Positions 37,401-46,066 of a stretch of 50,965 nt of DNA are shown piece after piece. Within the stretch, counting starts at the first letter, position 1. Each line of letters starts with the position of its first letter. Source of the stretch: Dysgonomonas sp. 511 (GTDB lineage: Bacteria; Bacteroidota; Bacteroidia; Bacteroidales; Dysgonomonadaceae); assembly GCF_010501105.1 (NCBI RefSeq), contig NZ_QVMQ01000022.1:89722-140686 (forward strand), given 5' to 3'. The notes under the pieces are model-generated. The model saw only the letters and a list, made by a program, of their open reading frames with translations. It did no database searches and was not told where the DNA came from. The translations under genes were made by a program, and so were the position numbers.

Positions 37401-38517
37401 ACAGGTTCAGCCCGTTGTCGTTTGTCCCTATCCACAATTCGGTAGGATTGTCTTCTATTATGCAGCTTACCACATTATCGCTCAATGAATTAATATACGG
37501 AATATGATTAATCCTTTCGAACTGGTTTTGCAAGGGGTGGTAATAGTTCAGCCCTCCGTAGAAAGTACCCAGCCACATTGCGCCCTGATTGTCGAGATAT
37601 AGTGTACGGACTGAATTTTGGTTGATCGATTTTTTTTCTACTTCGTTGCTGTAATAGCGGCTAAAGGAGCCATCTACTTCGTCAAAAATATTCAAACCGA
37701 TGAAAGTCCCTACCCATAGCCGTTGCTGATCGTCTACACAAAGGCTTCTGACAAAGTCGGACGAAATGCTTCTATCGTCATTTTTGTTGTGCCTGTAGTT
37801 TTTTATTTTACCATCTTCGGTAATGTAATATAGCCCTTGTCCTTCGGTTGCGACCCAGATACCTTTGCGGACCGAGCAGATATCCATTATATTCTTGCCT
37901 GCCAATTCGCTCCTGAAAGGGACGATGCTTTCGTCTTTCAGGTTCATCATATACAACCCGCTGTTGGTACCGATCAGCAGCAGGTCGTTATACTTCTCCA
38001 ATACCTGAAAGTTGTCGCACAATCTCCCTTTGGCCGACAGGGTGCGGTAGGTATTCAGTTCGGTATTGAAAGACAGGAGCCCTTCGGAGGTAGCCAGATA
38101 GAGGCTTGTGTCGGATATTTGTATCAGGCTGTTTACCTGAGCCTTGTAAGGGTAGCTATGAAACAGGTCTTTCTTGTTGTCGTATAAAGTTACACCAGCA
38201 TTTGTCCCTGCCCACAGTTGCCCTTTATTGTCGAGGAACAGGCTGCGGATAAGGTCTGATTGGATCGAGTTTTCGTTGTTGCTTTCGTGCCTGTAAACAG
38301 TGAAGGTGTATCCATCGTATTTGTTCAGCCCATCGGCTGTGGCTACCCACAGAAAGCCTTTCCTGTCTTGAATAATATCGAATACTGTGCTTTGCGACAA
38401 ACCGTTTTCGATAGACAGTGATGAGAATTTTATAGAGGGAATCCTTTTATTGGCAAATGCAGGAACGAATACACTGCTCCATAATACCAAAAGAATATAC
38501 AAGCACTTTCTTTTCAT
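34462..38517 (-). CDS. Hybrid two-component system sensor-regulator
   Basis: A 1351-residue one-piece regulator with signal peptide (MKRKCLYILLVLWSSVFVPAFA). The periplasmic sensor (~25-770) is two seven-bladed propellers built from repeats such as LWVGTFIGLNIFD and IWVGTLNGLVVYNP, then a Y_Y_Y domain. The membrane helix is near 786-806. The cytoplasm holds a histidine kinase with His842 (ISHEFRTPL) and ATP-binding N- and G-boxes (SNLLSNAFKFTPEHG; DSGIGIS; GTGIGLSLV), a receiver with Asp1150 (LTDVMLPGIDG), and a C-terminal AraC-type DNA-binding domain. It should sense unsaturated heparan sulfate oligosaccharide and activate both flanking operons. Confidence 0.95.
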   Translation of the reverse strand: MKRKCLYILLVLWSSVFVPAFANKRIPSIKFSSLSIENGLSQSTVFDIIQDRKGFLWVATADGLNKYDGYTFTVYRHESNNENSIQSDLIRSLFLDNKGQLWAGTNAGVTLYDNKKDLFHSYPYKAQVNSLIQISDTSLYLATSEGLLSFNTELNTYRTLSAKGRLCDNFQVLEKYNDLLLIGTNSGLYMMNLKDESIVPFRSELAGKNIMDICSVRKGIWVATEGQGLYYITEDGKIKNYRHNKNDDRSISSDFVRSLCVDDQQRLWVGTFIGLNIFDEVDGSFSRYYSNEVEKKSINQNSVRTLYLDNQGAMWLGTFYGGLNYYHPLQNQFERINHIPYINSLSDNVVSCIIEDNPTELWIGTNDNGLNLYNLNTKRFTYYTANPNNGNAILSNNIKAVLVDGNHVYIGSHGGGLARLDKRTNSIRNYTERNSDIGSDNVYSFSKDSHGNIWVGTLNGLVVYNPEKDTFTPFSSFLPENGQKNKYLSKINKNHIYVLFLDSRQQMWIGTESGIYTFSFLTKEIKEYEIGTEDYMSAKSRIYSIFEDKQNKIWIGTNIGLCTFNETQKTFKTITTADGLPNNNIYGILQDSFDRLWISTNRGLACYNPKNEEIRTYSLLDGLQGEQFNSYAYCKTSSGEMFFGGISGITSFFPEQLTDNPFTPSVMLTQLLLFNRPVIPGDNTGILSEDISETKSITLQPGQTSIGLLFTVPNFLSAQHNTFAYKLEGFDTDWIYTEDRRTISYSNLKYGKYTFYVKAANSDGKWNEEPTILTIEILPHWWETVWARILFAAIAFAILFLLLKFLYNRQRLKNQLALERLEKEKMDEVNQMKLRFFINISHEFRTPLTLIISPLQEIQNMTNDKRIQNQVKIIERNSNKLLYLINQLMDYRRAELGVFELKVAEQSPLPQIENSMSLFERLSKQKDIDFILEDELKNKPVIYDPHYLDLILSNLLSNAFKFTPEHGSIIISLKIAEGNFIMSVKDSGIGISPEYQARIFERFYQVNSDNIGTGIGLSLVKRLVDLHHGQITLNSKPGKSSEFIVSLPQQKEVYTEQELTDINSEGAAHKIMAHDEVDVVRLLKENGHSTDNEEELGEGKPVILIIEDDMDVRNYLADSLRQSANVLVAPDGEEGLRLVKEKKIDLVLTDVMLPGIDGMKVCKTIKQNIRTSHIPVIMLTAKTNQQDQMEGLSVGADDYVYKPFNISILKMKVHNMLKARTRTLEHYSNNLDVDPQKITFNEMDKEFLEKAKSIVEQNLDNIDFSIDDFCSKMAMSRSNLHLKMKAITGESTIEFIKKIRFSHACNLLKDGRYSIAEISTMVGFNTPSYFTTSFKKYFGILPTEYVKKMDK

Positions 38518-38592
38518 ATTGATTATATGTTAGCTTTTTTATAAAAATAAGCAATAGCTATGAAAAAACTAAGCTTTTGAGCATTTCTCAGA

Positions 38593-39744
38593 TTATTTTA
38601 ACTCTTCTTCGCTATATCCGGCCAGATTGTAACATACAGGAACAGTACTGTTGCCGACTCGGTATATACCAAATTTGAAATAATAGCCGTCGTCGTCGTT
38701 GCGTCCTATGAGTATTGTTTCGTTTTCGACGATATGTTTAGATATTGCTTTACCATCCTTACTATACGACATTTTCACATCCAGTTTTCCGGGAGCTTTT
38801 ATTTCCTCCCTCTGCCCATTATACTCTGTCCATTTAACCTCGGTGACGAAAGTTATCCAGCAATCTTTCGGAAATTCGTCGAAATGTGACTTGTATGCTA
38901 TCGTAGAGGCTTTGTAGTCGGACGTAACGGGTTGCATTATAGCCACCTTTGCCGGATCGGCATTGCACCGGTCTGTTTTGTCGGTCAGCCATTTCCTGTC
39001 CGAGTTGGCTTTGATGTAGAAATAACCATTAGTAAAGCCAAATGCAAGCGGTGGATAACCACCCTGTTCTACCAACCAGCCATTGGCTTTTCCCGCCTTA
39101 TAGGTTATGTTGCCTTTGGGGTCGGTTACTTCTATTTTATCGTGCGCAATGTTCTTTTTAAAGATCATACGGTCGTACAAATCTGCAAATTCGGCATCCG
39201 TAAGTTTCTTTACTACTCCATCGGGAGTGGAAACGAGCGTGCGGTCGGGCATCCCGTGCCATTGGGCAAAGATGGTAGAAACGTCGTCGCGCAACGATGA
39301 AGGTACATATACCGAAAATGTGTATTTCATGGTACTGCCCTGTTTGCTGATTCCTTTCCCATAATGATATACGGTTTTCATCTTTTGTGCATTGGCGTAT
39401 GTTTCGGACGAAAGTCCGGCAAAGTCTTCCGGTGTGGCATAACAGTAAGACAGTTCGGCTCTTCCTTTCGTCTCGCCGGCACTATATCCCGATAAGGTAT
39501 TGTCGCCTTCTTTCAGTTCGAAGCGGAAAGACGGCTTACCATTGAATGGCAGGGAATAGTCGTAAGTGACAGCATGTTTTTTCTTTGTGCCTACCGCTAC
39601 CCATTCGCCGTCGATAATTTGTGCCGTGCGGGCCGAATCGACTTGTATGTTTACCCTTTCGGTTATTGGTTTCAAGTTGTTATCCTGTGCCAGTGCAAGC
39701 TGAAACAGGAAAACGAAAGATGCAAAAGTTAATATTTTGTGCAT
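38593..39744 (-). CDS. Heparinase I (PL13)
   Basis: A 383-residue lyase, one residue from the length of P. heparinus heparinase I (384). Signal peptide MHKILTFASFVFLFQLALAQ, so periplasmic. Beta-jelly-roll with the PL13 active-site landmarks: His163 in IFAQWHGMPDRT, and Lys357/Tyr361 in YYFKFGIYR, matching the Lys-x3-Tyr pair of BT4675. A basic stretch near 52-58 (VGTKKKH) and another near 248-260 may bind sulfated chain. It cuts highly sulfated GlcNS-IdoA2S links. It lies between the GH88 gene and the regulator, 131 bases after GH88; an inverted repeat sits in that gap. Confidence 0.92.
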   Translation of the reverse strand: MHKILTFASFVFLFQLALAQDNNLKPITERVNIQVDSARTAQIIDGEWVAVGTKKKHAVTYDYSLPFNGKPSFRFELKEGDNTLSGYSAGETKGRAELSYCYATPEDFAGLSSETYANAQKMKTVYHYGKGISKQGSTMKYTFSVYVPSSLRDDVSTIFAQWHGMPDRTLVSTPDGVVKKLTDAEFADLYDRMIFKKNIAHDKIEVTDPKGNITYKAGKANGWLVEQGGYPPLAFGFTNGYFYIKANSDRKWLTDKTDRCNADPAKVAIMQPVTSDYKASTIAYKSHFDEFPKDCWITFVTEVKWTEYNGQREEIKAPGKLDVKMSYSKDGKAISKHIVENETILIGRNDDDGYYFKFGIYRVGNSTVPVCYNLAGYSEEELK

Positions 39745-39807
39745 GGTGTTTTCTGATATTGGTTTTGCTAATAAAGGTACTAATAATCGGCGTTATATAA
39801 TAGCAAA

Positions 39808-39854
39808 ATCGTATATGCCGGAATTATACTAAAAGATATTCTGACATATACGAT
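39808..39854. repeat. Perfect inverted repeat upstream of heparinase I
   Basis: ATCGTATATG (39808-39817) and CATATACGAT (39845-39854) are exact complements with 27 bases between. No T-run follows on the minus strand, so it is less likely a terminator than an operator or mRNA structure. It lies 64-110 bases upstream of the PL13 start. Confidence 0.55.
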
Positions 39855-39875
39855 CCGCTAAAATTAATACCAGGC

Positions 39876-41162
39876 TTACAGATCCTTATATTTGATATTC
39901 TTAATATCCATATACCTGCTCAGCCCTTCGAGGAAATAGTAGTCGGCATAATTGAGCGGCGCATCTATTTCCGAACCGTTAGGTAGCGAACCTGTAGAAT
40001 GCTTCAATATGAATCCCTGATTGGTACCAACAGGTGCCAGATAGGTCTCGCCAGACAGGTTGCGAAGTATCGTTTCGGCATAGTCGAAATACTTGCTGCC
40101 ATCTTCAACCATTGTGCTCAACTCGATGAATGCGGCTGCTGTGATAGCTGCGGCAGAAGCATCGCGAGGAGTTTCTTCTGCGTCGGGAGCATCGTAATCC
40201 CACAATGGGATAAGGTCGGCGGTCTTGACACGGTTCATTATCAGTTCAGCTATATTTACTGCCTGGCTGAGATATGTAGTGTCTTTGATATCCCTGTAGC
40301 ACGATACATAACCATATACAGCCCATGCTTGTCCGCGAGCCCATGACGACTCATCGTTCTTGCCCTGATGTGTTTGCTTACGCTCAACCGTACCATCGCT
40401 GTTATAGCTAACTACGTGATAGGATGAATAATCGGGACGGAAATGATGTGCTATCGTCTTATTGGCATGGGCGATAGCCACTTCCTTGTATTTATTGTCG
40501 CCAGTTAGTTTCGTGGCATTGAAGAGGAGATCGAGATTCATCATATTGTCGATGATGACAGGGAAGTTCCATGTACCGAAATCCCATGAGCGGATGGCGC
40601 CTATAGCCGGATCGAACCTTGAGATAAGATTGTCAGCTGTTCTTACTATAACTGCCTTGATTGTATCGTTTGGCGAAAAAAGCCCGGCATTGCCATAGCT
40701 GCAATTGATCATAAAGCCAAGGTCGTGCGTATCTTTATAATAGCTGACCGGATAGAGCAGGTTGGTAAATTTCGCAGCCTGATCTTTCATTTGGTCGTTG
40801 CCTGTTATATGATATGCATACCACAAGCTTCCGGGAAAGAATCCGCTGGTCCAGTCATATACGCCGGTAAGTTTGCGTTGCCCTATTTTTTCGGCATCGG
40901 GATTGGGGCGTAGCGAATCTTTGAATGTTGAATAATCAGCTTCTATTTGCCTGCAAAGGAATGCCGAATCGTATTCCACCCATATCGAACGGGGCAATTT
41001 TGCCGAGTCGGCTAGTTCGGCTGACGTCATGTCTAGCTGTGCGACAGATACATCTATGCTGTTTTTCAACCAACTATAATCATCTTTTGGTTTATTGTTA
41101 CACGATATCATTGCCGCTAACAGGCAGATGCACATAGTCAGGTTTAATTTCGAATAATTCAT
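39876..41162 (-). CDS. GH88 unsaturated glucuronyl hydrolase lipoprotein
   Basis: A 428-residue enzyme with lipobox LLAAMISC (Cys21). Alpha6/alpha6 barrel family GH88: catalytic-type Asp in GVYDWTSGFFPG (Asp103) and VIIDNMMNLD (Asp205), plus THDLGFM, SSWARGQAWAVYG and the DASAAAITAAA helix. It hydrates and removes the 4,5-unsaturated uronate from disaccharides left by the lyases, giving a keto-sugar and hexosamine. It matches BT4658 in position, right after SusD (31-base gap). Confidence 0.92.
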   Translation of the reverse strand: MNYSKLNLTMCICLLAAMISCNNKPKDDYSWLKNSIDVSVAQLDMTSAELADSAKLPRSIWVEYDSAFLCRQIEADYSTFKDSLRPNPDAEKIGQRKLTGVYDWTSGFFPGSLWYAYHITGNDQMKDQAAKFTNLLYPVSYYKDTHDLGFMINCSYGNAGLFSPNDTIKAVIVRTADNLISRFDPAIGAIRSWDFGTWNFPVIIDNMMNLDLLFNATKLTGDNKYKEVAIAHANKTIAHHFRPDYSSYHVVSYNSDGTVERKQTHQGKNDESSWARGQAWAVYGYVSCYRDIKDTTYLSQAVNIAELIMNRVKTADLIPLWDYDAPDAEETPRDASAAAITAAAFIELSTMVEDGSKYFDYAETILRNLSGETYLAPVGTNQGFILKHSTGSLPNGSEIDAPLNYADYYFLEGLSRYMDIKNIKYKDL

Positions 41163-41193
41163 CTTTTCAATATTTATTTTGTCATTTATAATA

Positions 41194-42900
41194 TTACCAA
41201 AGAGGATTTTGGTCGAACTGGCTCATAAGATCCATATCGCGTTGAGGAATGGGGAACAGTTCGTGTTTTCCTTCTGTCGTGTAGCCCGGTGTTGCCACTA
41301 GATAGTTAGGCGCGCCGTTTGTCGACCACCAGTTGCCCAAACGAGCGGCAGTCTCTTTCACCGTTTTGTAATAGATGCCCCAGCGTATAAGGTCGAGACG
41401 CCTGTGCCCTTCGAATGCTAGCTCAAATGCACGCTCTTTGCGTACTGCTTCGCGGAATCCTTTTGCATCCAGCCCGTCTTGCAAATCGGCTACATTGCTG
41501 GCAACGTCTGTCGGCAATCCGTATCCGCGGCGGCGAACCATGTTTATTGCTTTATATGCTTCTGGGGTCGGGCCGTTTTTCCATTCGTTCATTGCTTCGG
41601 CATAGAGCAACAGCACTTCCGAATAGCGGAGCACATACCAGTTTACGTTCGACTTATTATTGTTGATCAGCATATTGCTTTGCGGTACATATTTCTCTAT
41701 ATCCCATTTGGCAGGAGTATAGTATTGCTTTTCCTTTTGTTTTTTTGTAGGGTCGGCATCGTTTATCTCTGCTTGTTCGGGTGTGTCGCTGCTTCCTTTT
41801 GCATAAAGCGTTTTCTCGGCAAGGTACTGGTAGTTGGCGATAGAAATATCGCGTCTCAGGTCTTCTGGATATTCTCTCCAGTCGAGAACGAAAGTATGTA
41901 CAACCTTCACATACCCGGCACAACTGCCCCTTACCCCTTCAATCATAGTTGTTTTAACTCCATTCCATTTTCCAATAGTTCCGATCGGGTCTGAAGCCCC
42001 TCCTCCTGCGGTTGGCGAATAGAACGATACTTCGATGAGGCTTTCGCTTGCATCCCATTCTCCTGCCCCGGCATTTTTCCACAACTGCTCGTAATCGTCG
42101 AGCATCCTATGTTTGCCCGATGTAATTAATATTTCTGCTGTTTTAGCGGCAGCTTCCCATTTCGATTCATCTTTAATAGGATATCCCGCCCAAGTAGCAT
42201 ATACTTTGGCTAGCAGTCCCAGTGCCGAACCCTTCGACAGGCGGTAAGTCTTGCCCTTTCTCAACGAATCATCTATATCATATGGCAAAACTCGGCTGGC
42301 ATATAACAAGTCTTGTTCGATAAACTCGTAAACCTTAATCGGGTCTTCCTGTACAAATGTAGACGGATGCTGGTACGACATGGCAGTATTAGTCATCAGT
42401 GCAATGTTTCCGAATCTGCGTACCAGTTCGAAATAGTACAGGGCGCGTAGAGTCCTTGCTTCGGCAATATATATTTCAGCTAACGCCTGATCTTTTTCGC
42501 TATAACTCCCTTTTTTCTTCTCTATTCCTTCCAGAAAGTCGTTAGCATTGTATATGGCATTGTAAAGGGCTGCCCATGAAGTTTGCAATTCTGCCTGGTT
42601 GGCCGAAAACGAGTTTGTAGGGATGATGCGGAAACGCTCGTTGCTGTTTCCCTCCACCTGGGCAATGTCTGTACCCAAATTGAACAGCAGAGATAAATAA
42701 TTTCCGTACATGCCCTCGGGCACCATACCCCTGTAAACTCCGAGTAATACAATTTCGGCTTCGGCCGCATTGGTCATGTACTTGTCTTTATCTATTTCAG
42801 TATTCGATTCCTCATCCAAAAAGTCTGAGCATGCTGCACTGAACATCAACATTGCCGGAATCAGTATATAATATATTATCTTTTTCATTTTTATTCGCAT
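41194..42900 (-). CDS. SusD-like glycan-binding lipoprotein
   Basis: A surface lipoprotein of 568 residues from ATG 42900, or 564 from the second ATG at 42888. The second gives a more typical signal (MKKIIYYILIPAMLMFSAAC). Cys is followed by SDFLDEES. Family features: ALAEIYIAEARTLRALYYFELVRRFG in the TPR part (positions ~130-155) and the C-terminal RKERAFELAFEGHRRLDLIR block, then LFPIPQRDMDLM. It caps the SusC transporter and holds heparan sulfate oligosaccharides at the cell surface. The gap after SusC is only 4 to 16 bases. Confidence 0.95.
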   Translation of the reverse strand: MRIKMKKIIYYILIPAMLMFSAACSDFLDEESNTEIDKDKYMTNAAEAEIVLLGVYRGMVPEGMYGNYLSLLFNLGTDIAQVEGNSNERFRIIPTNSFSANQAELQTSWAALYNAIYNANDFLEGIEKKKGSYSEKDQALAEIYIAEARTLRALYYFELVRRFGNIALMTNTAMSYQHPSTFVQEDPIKVYEFIEQDLLYASRVLPYDIDDSLRKGKTYRLSKGSALGLLAKVYATWAGYPIKDESKWEAAAKTAEILITSGKHRMLDDYEQLWKNAGAGEWDASESLIEVSFYSPTAGGGASDPIGTIGKWNGVKTTMIEGVRGSCAGYVKVVHTFVLDWREYPEDLRRDISIANYQYLAEKTLYAKGSSDTPEQAEINDADPTKKQKEKQYYTPAKWDIEKYVPQSNMLINNNKSNVNWYVLRYSEVLLLYAEAMNEWKNGPTPEAYKAINMVRRRGYGLPTDVASNVADLQDGLDAKGFREAVRKERAFELAFEGHRRLDLIRWGIYYKTVKETAARLGNWWSTNGAPNYLVATPGYTTEGKHELFPIPQRDMDLMSQFDQNPLW

Positions 42901-42904
42901 TTAA

Positions 42905-45900
42905 TTAAAATTGAACTTCTAAACCGAAAGTAAATACCCTGCTTCTAGGATAAGCTCCCCAGTCGAGGCCTGGAGTCATAGGATTGTTTCCTGCTGAGGT
43001 GACCTCAGGATCGTATCCGCTATAGCCTGATATGCAAAACAGGTTTTGTCCCGATACATATGTACGCAGCCTGGAAATAAATGCTTTTCTTGTCCATTTG
43101 GTAGGGAAGGTGTATCCAAGCGTAACATTTTTGAGGCGCAGAAACGATCCGTCTTCCACAAAGCGCGAGTATACATCGTTTTGTACATACCCCTTTACCG
43201 ATGGCACCTTGTTCGATGCATTGGTCGGAGTCCATCTGTCAGCTACCTCTGCCAGCAAATTCGTACGTTCCATATGTGTTTGGGTAGAATATAATCTTGT
43301 TGCGTTATATATGTCGTTGCCATAGTTGAATTGCAGCAAAACGCTCAGGTCGATACCTTTATACTCGAATGTATTGGTGATACCTCCATACCATTTTGGC
43401 AAGGCATTACCGATGGCTGTTCGGTCGTTGGTGGTAATTACACCATCGCCATCCTGGTCTTTGTACTTAACTGCACCCGGAGCCAGATTGGAAAGGCGGA
43501 GATTTTTGGTGATTCCATCTTTCAATGCCAATCGTCCGTCGGGTGTAGTGTTGAAATCAGAATATTGATATACACCGTCGAACTCATACCCGTATATTTG
43601 CCCTAGCGATGAGCCTACAACAGCCATATAATCGTACTCGGTGAAGTTGCTGTCGAATCCGGAACGAGAGTACATGGCGTCGACACCCGACATCAATGCC
43701 CTTAGTTCATTACGCATAAATGAAATATTAAAGACTGTAGACCACGAGAAATTCTTATTGTCTATATTCCGGCTATTGATGCTTAGTTCTATACCTTTGT
43801 TTCTTATTTTACCGATATTCTGGTATTGATAAGAGAATCCGGTTACTTGGGCAAGGGATTGTGCCAGCAAGAGGTCTTTGGTATCTTTGATGAAGAAATC
43901 GGTGGTGATACTCAAGCGATTGTTAAACAAACTGAGGTCGATACCGGCATTGATTGTCGAAGAACCTTCCCACTTCAGGTCTGGATTTGGCAATTGCTTA
44001 GGAGTAAGCACAGTGTTGGTTACGGTGCCAAGTCCATATTTGGATATCTGATACAGATTCAGCGACAAGTAGTTCGGTATGCGGTCGTTGCCGACTACTC
44101 CCCATCCCAACCTCACTTTGAGGTTCGATATAGGTGATACATCTTTCAGGAACGATTCTTCGGATACCCGCCATGCTGCCGAGAATGAAGGGAAATATCC
44201 CCATTTATGATTTTTAGCAAACACTGTAGAACCATCGGCGCGTATAGTCCCTGTAAACAGGTATTTGTCGCTGAGGGAATATTCGGCACGGCTAAAGAAT
44301 GATAATAGCTTCTTGTCGTAGTAATCGGTTGTCACACGGCTCGGAGTTGCGCCTATTCCCAGATTGTCGTTCCCCAGATTGTCGAATGGAAAGTCCATCG
44401 CTTGCCCTTGCAAATATTCGGAACTGTTGAACGCAAGCTCTTCTCCCAACATGACCGAAAGCTTATGTTTCTTATTAAATGTCTTTTTCCAGGTCAGGTG
44501 GTTGTAATTACTCCACCTCACATTGCGTCCCATCTGGGTTTGTCCATAAGGTTTTTGTCCGTTGCGGTATGCTTCTTTTGTTTCCATTTTGAAGAAAAGG
44601 TCGTTGCGGGTATTGGCCGTATTATATGTTCCGGCAGTTCTGAAAGTCAGTCCTTTCATTATTTCCCATGTAACGCCCAAGTTGGCCGACCATAGTTCGT
44701 AACGCTTGTCGTTTGTCGTATTTTGGGCTTGCTTGATCGGATTATACTGTGCCGGGCTGCCACCATCTGCGAGTATTTCGGGGTCGATAGCCATTTCTAG
44801 AATTTGCTCGTTAGTATATCTCAATCCACCGGTAGGACGTGCGCCAAGTATCTGGGCTAGCATATTGAAACGCCCTTTGTCGGCTGTTGTCCCAACACCT
44901 TTTCTTTTGGTCATAGCATAGTTGAAAGTAGCATCGAATTTCAGTTTTTTTGTCAGTGTTTGGTTTATCTTGAATTTTCCAGATGTTTTATCAAATCCAC
45001 TGTTTGTGAAAATACCATTTTCGGTATATCTGTTGAAAGAGAAATTATATTTAGTGTCCTGCGTACCTCCATTTACTGTCAAATTATGATCTTGCGACCA
45101 TGTAGAGCGGTATGTTTCATCTTGCCAGTTTATACCTTCCACTCCTACGTAGTCTTCAAGCGATTGATATTTATAAGGGTTGCCTTCGCCGTCGAGTCCT
45201 TCTCTATAATAAGCGCCAATGAGTTTACTCTCGTTGTTGTCGCGCTGTAGCCTAACAAATTCGTAAGGAGAGAGCAGATCGAGTTTCTTGTATATTTTAC
45301 GGTAGCTGGCCGAACCATTGTAAGTAACCATCGGACGGCCTACTTTTCCCGATTTGGTAGTAACCAGCACAACTCCATTTGCTGCACGCGCTCCGTAGAT
45401 GGCTGATGCAGAGGCATCTTTCAGTATTTCTATCGACTCTATATCAGAGTTTGCGAGATAGTCGAGATTGCTAACCTCGAATCCGTCGACAATGTATAGT
45501 GGCGATGCATCGCCGGTCAGTGTGCCGACCCCGCGGATGTTGACATTAAATCCTGAACCCGGAGTTCCGTCGAACTGGGAGATTTGCACTCCTGCTACCT
45601 GTCCGCCGAGGGCTCCCAGTACCGAACTGGTTTTGAAGCCTTCGATGCTCTCAGAACCAACTGAGGCTACCGAACCTGTGAGGTCGCTGCGTTTCATAGT
45701 ACCATAGCCTACTACTACAATTTCGTCGAGCGAAGAGGCTTTTGGTTGCATCCTTATTACCAGCGAGTTTTGGTTGGTTATTTTCATACTTTGGCTCTCA
45801 TAGCCTATGTAGCTGAACTGTAAGGTTTCGCCTCTGGCTGCTTTTATCGAAAACTCTCCGTTGGCATCGGCCGATACTCCTACGGTTTTGCCCACTACCG

Positions 45901-46039
45901 AAACCGTAGCCCCTATCAAAGGGGTTTCGGTTTCGTCTAATATTTTTCCTTTTATTGTAAGCTGTTGTGCATACATCCCCACCGACATCAAAAATGCCAT
46001 GATGGTCATTGTCCACTTACTAATATTTGTCTTTTTCAT
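42905..46039 (-). CDS. SusC-like TonB-dependent transporter
   Basis: A 1044-residue outer-membrane transporter. I start at ATG 46039 (MKKTNISKWTMTIMAFLMSV), not 46054. After the signal comes a carboxypeptidase-regulatory-like beta-sandwich (LTIKGKILDETETPLIGATV, near residues 27-100). Then the SusC signature DEIVVVGYGTMKRSDLTGSV, a plug domain (NIRGVGTLTGDASPLYIVDG) and a 22-strand barrel ending VFTFGLEVQF. It imports oligosaccharides produced at the surface by the PL12 lipoprotein, energised by TonB-ExbBD. It follows the glycan-binding gene by 27 bases. Confidence 0.96.
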   Translation of the reverse strand: MKKTNISKWTMTIMAFLMSVGMYAQQLTIKGKILDETETPLIGATVSVVGKTVGVSADANGEFSIKAARGETLQFSYIGYESQSMKITNQNSLVIRMQPKASSLDEIVVVGYGTMKRSDLTGSVASVGSESIEGFKTSSVLGALGGQVAGVQISQFDGTPGSGFNVNIRGVGTLTGDASPLYIVDGFEVSNLDYLANSDIESIEILKDASASAIYGARAANGVVLVTTKSGKVGRPMVTYNGSASYRKIYKKLDLLSPYEFVRLQRDNNESKLIGAYYREGLDGEGNPYKYQSLEDYVGVEGINWQDETYRSTWSQDHNLTVNGGTQDTKYNFSFNRYTENGIFTNSGFDKTSGKFKINQTLTKKLKFDATFNYAMTKRKGVGTTADKGRFNMLAQILGARPTGGLRYTNEQILEMAIDPEILADGGSPAQYNPIKQAQNTTNDKRYELWSANLGVTWEIMKGLTFRTAGTYNTANTRNDLFFKMETKEAYRNGQKPYGQTQMGRNVRWSNYNHLTWKKTFNKKHKLSVMLGEELAFNSSEYLQGQAMDFPFDNLGNDNLGIGATPSRVTTDYYDKKLLSFFSRAEYSLSDKYLFTGTIRADGSTVFAKNHKWGYFPSFSAAWRVSEESFLKDVSPISNLKVRLGWGVVGNDRIPNYLSLNLYQISKYGLGTVTNTVLTPKQLPNPDLKWEGSSTINAGIDLSLFNNRLSITTDFFIKDTKDLLLAQSLAQVTGFSYQYQNIGKIRNKGIELSINSRNIDNKNFSWSTVFNISFMRNELRALMSGVDAMYSRSGFDSNFTEYDYMAVVGSSLGQIYGYEFDGVYQYSDFNTTPDGRLALKDGITKNLRLSNLAPGAVKYKDQDGDGVITTNDRTAIGNALPKWYGGITNTFEYKGIDLSVLLQFNYGNDIYNATRLYSTQTHMERTNLLAEVADRWTPTNASNKVPSVKGYVQNDVYSRFVEDGSFLRLKNVTLGYTFPTKWTRKAFISRLRTYVSGQNLFCISGYSGYDPEVTSAGNNPMTPGLDWGAYPRSRVFTFGLEVQF

Positions 46040-46066
46040 TATATTATATGTCATTTTTGTAGCTTA

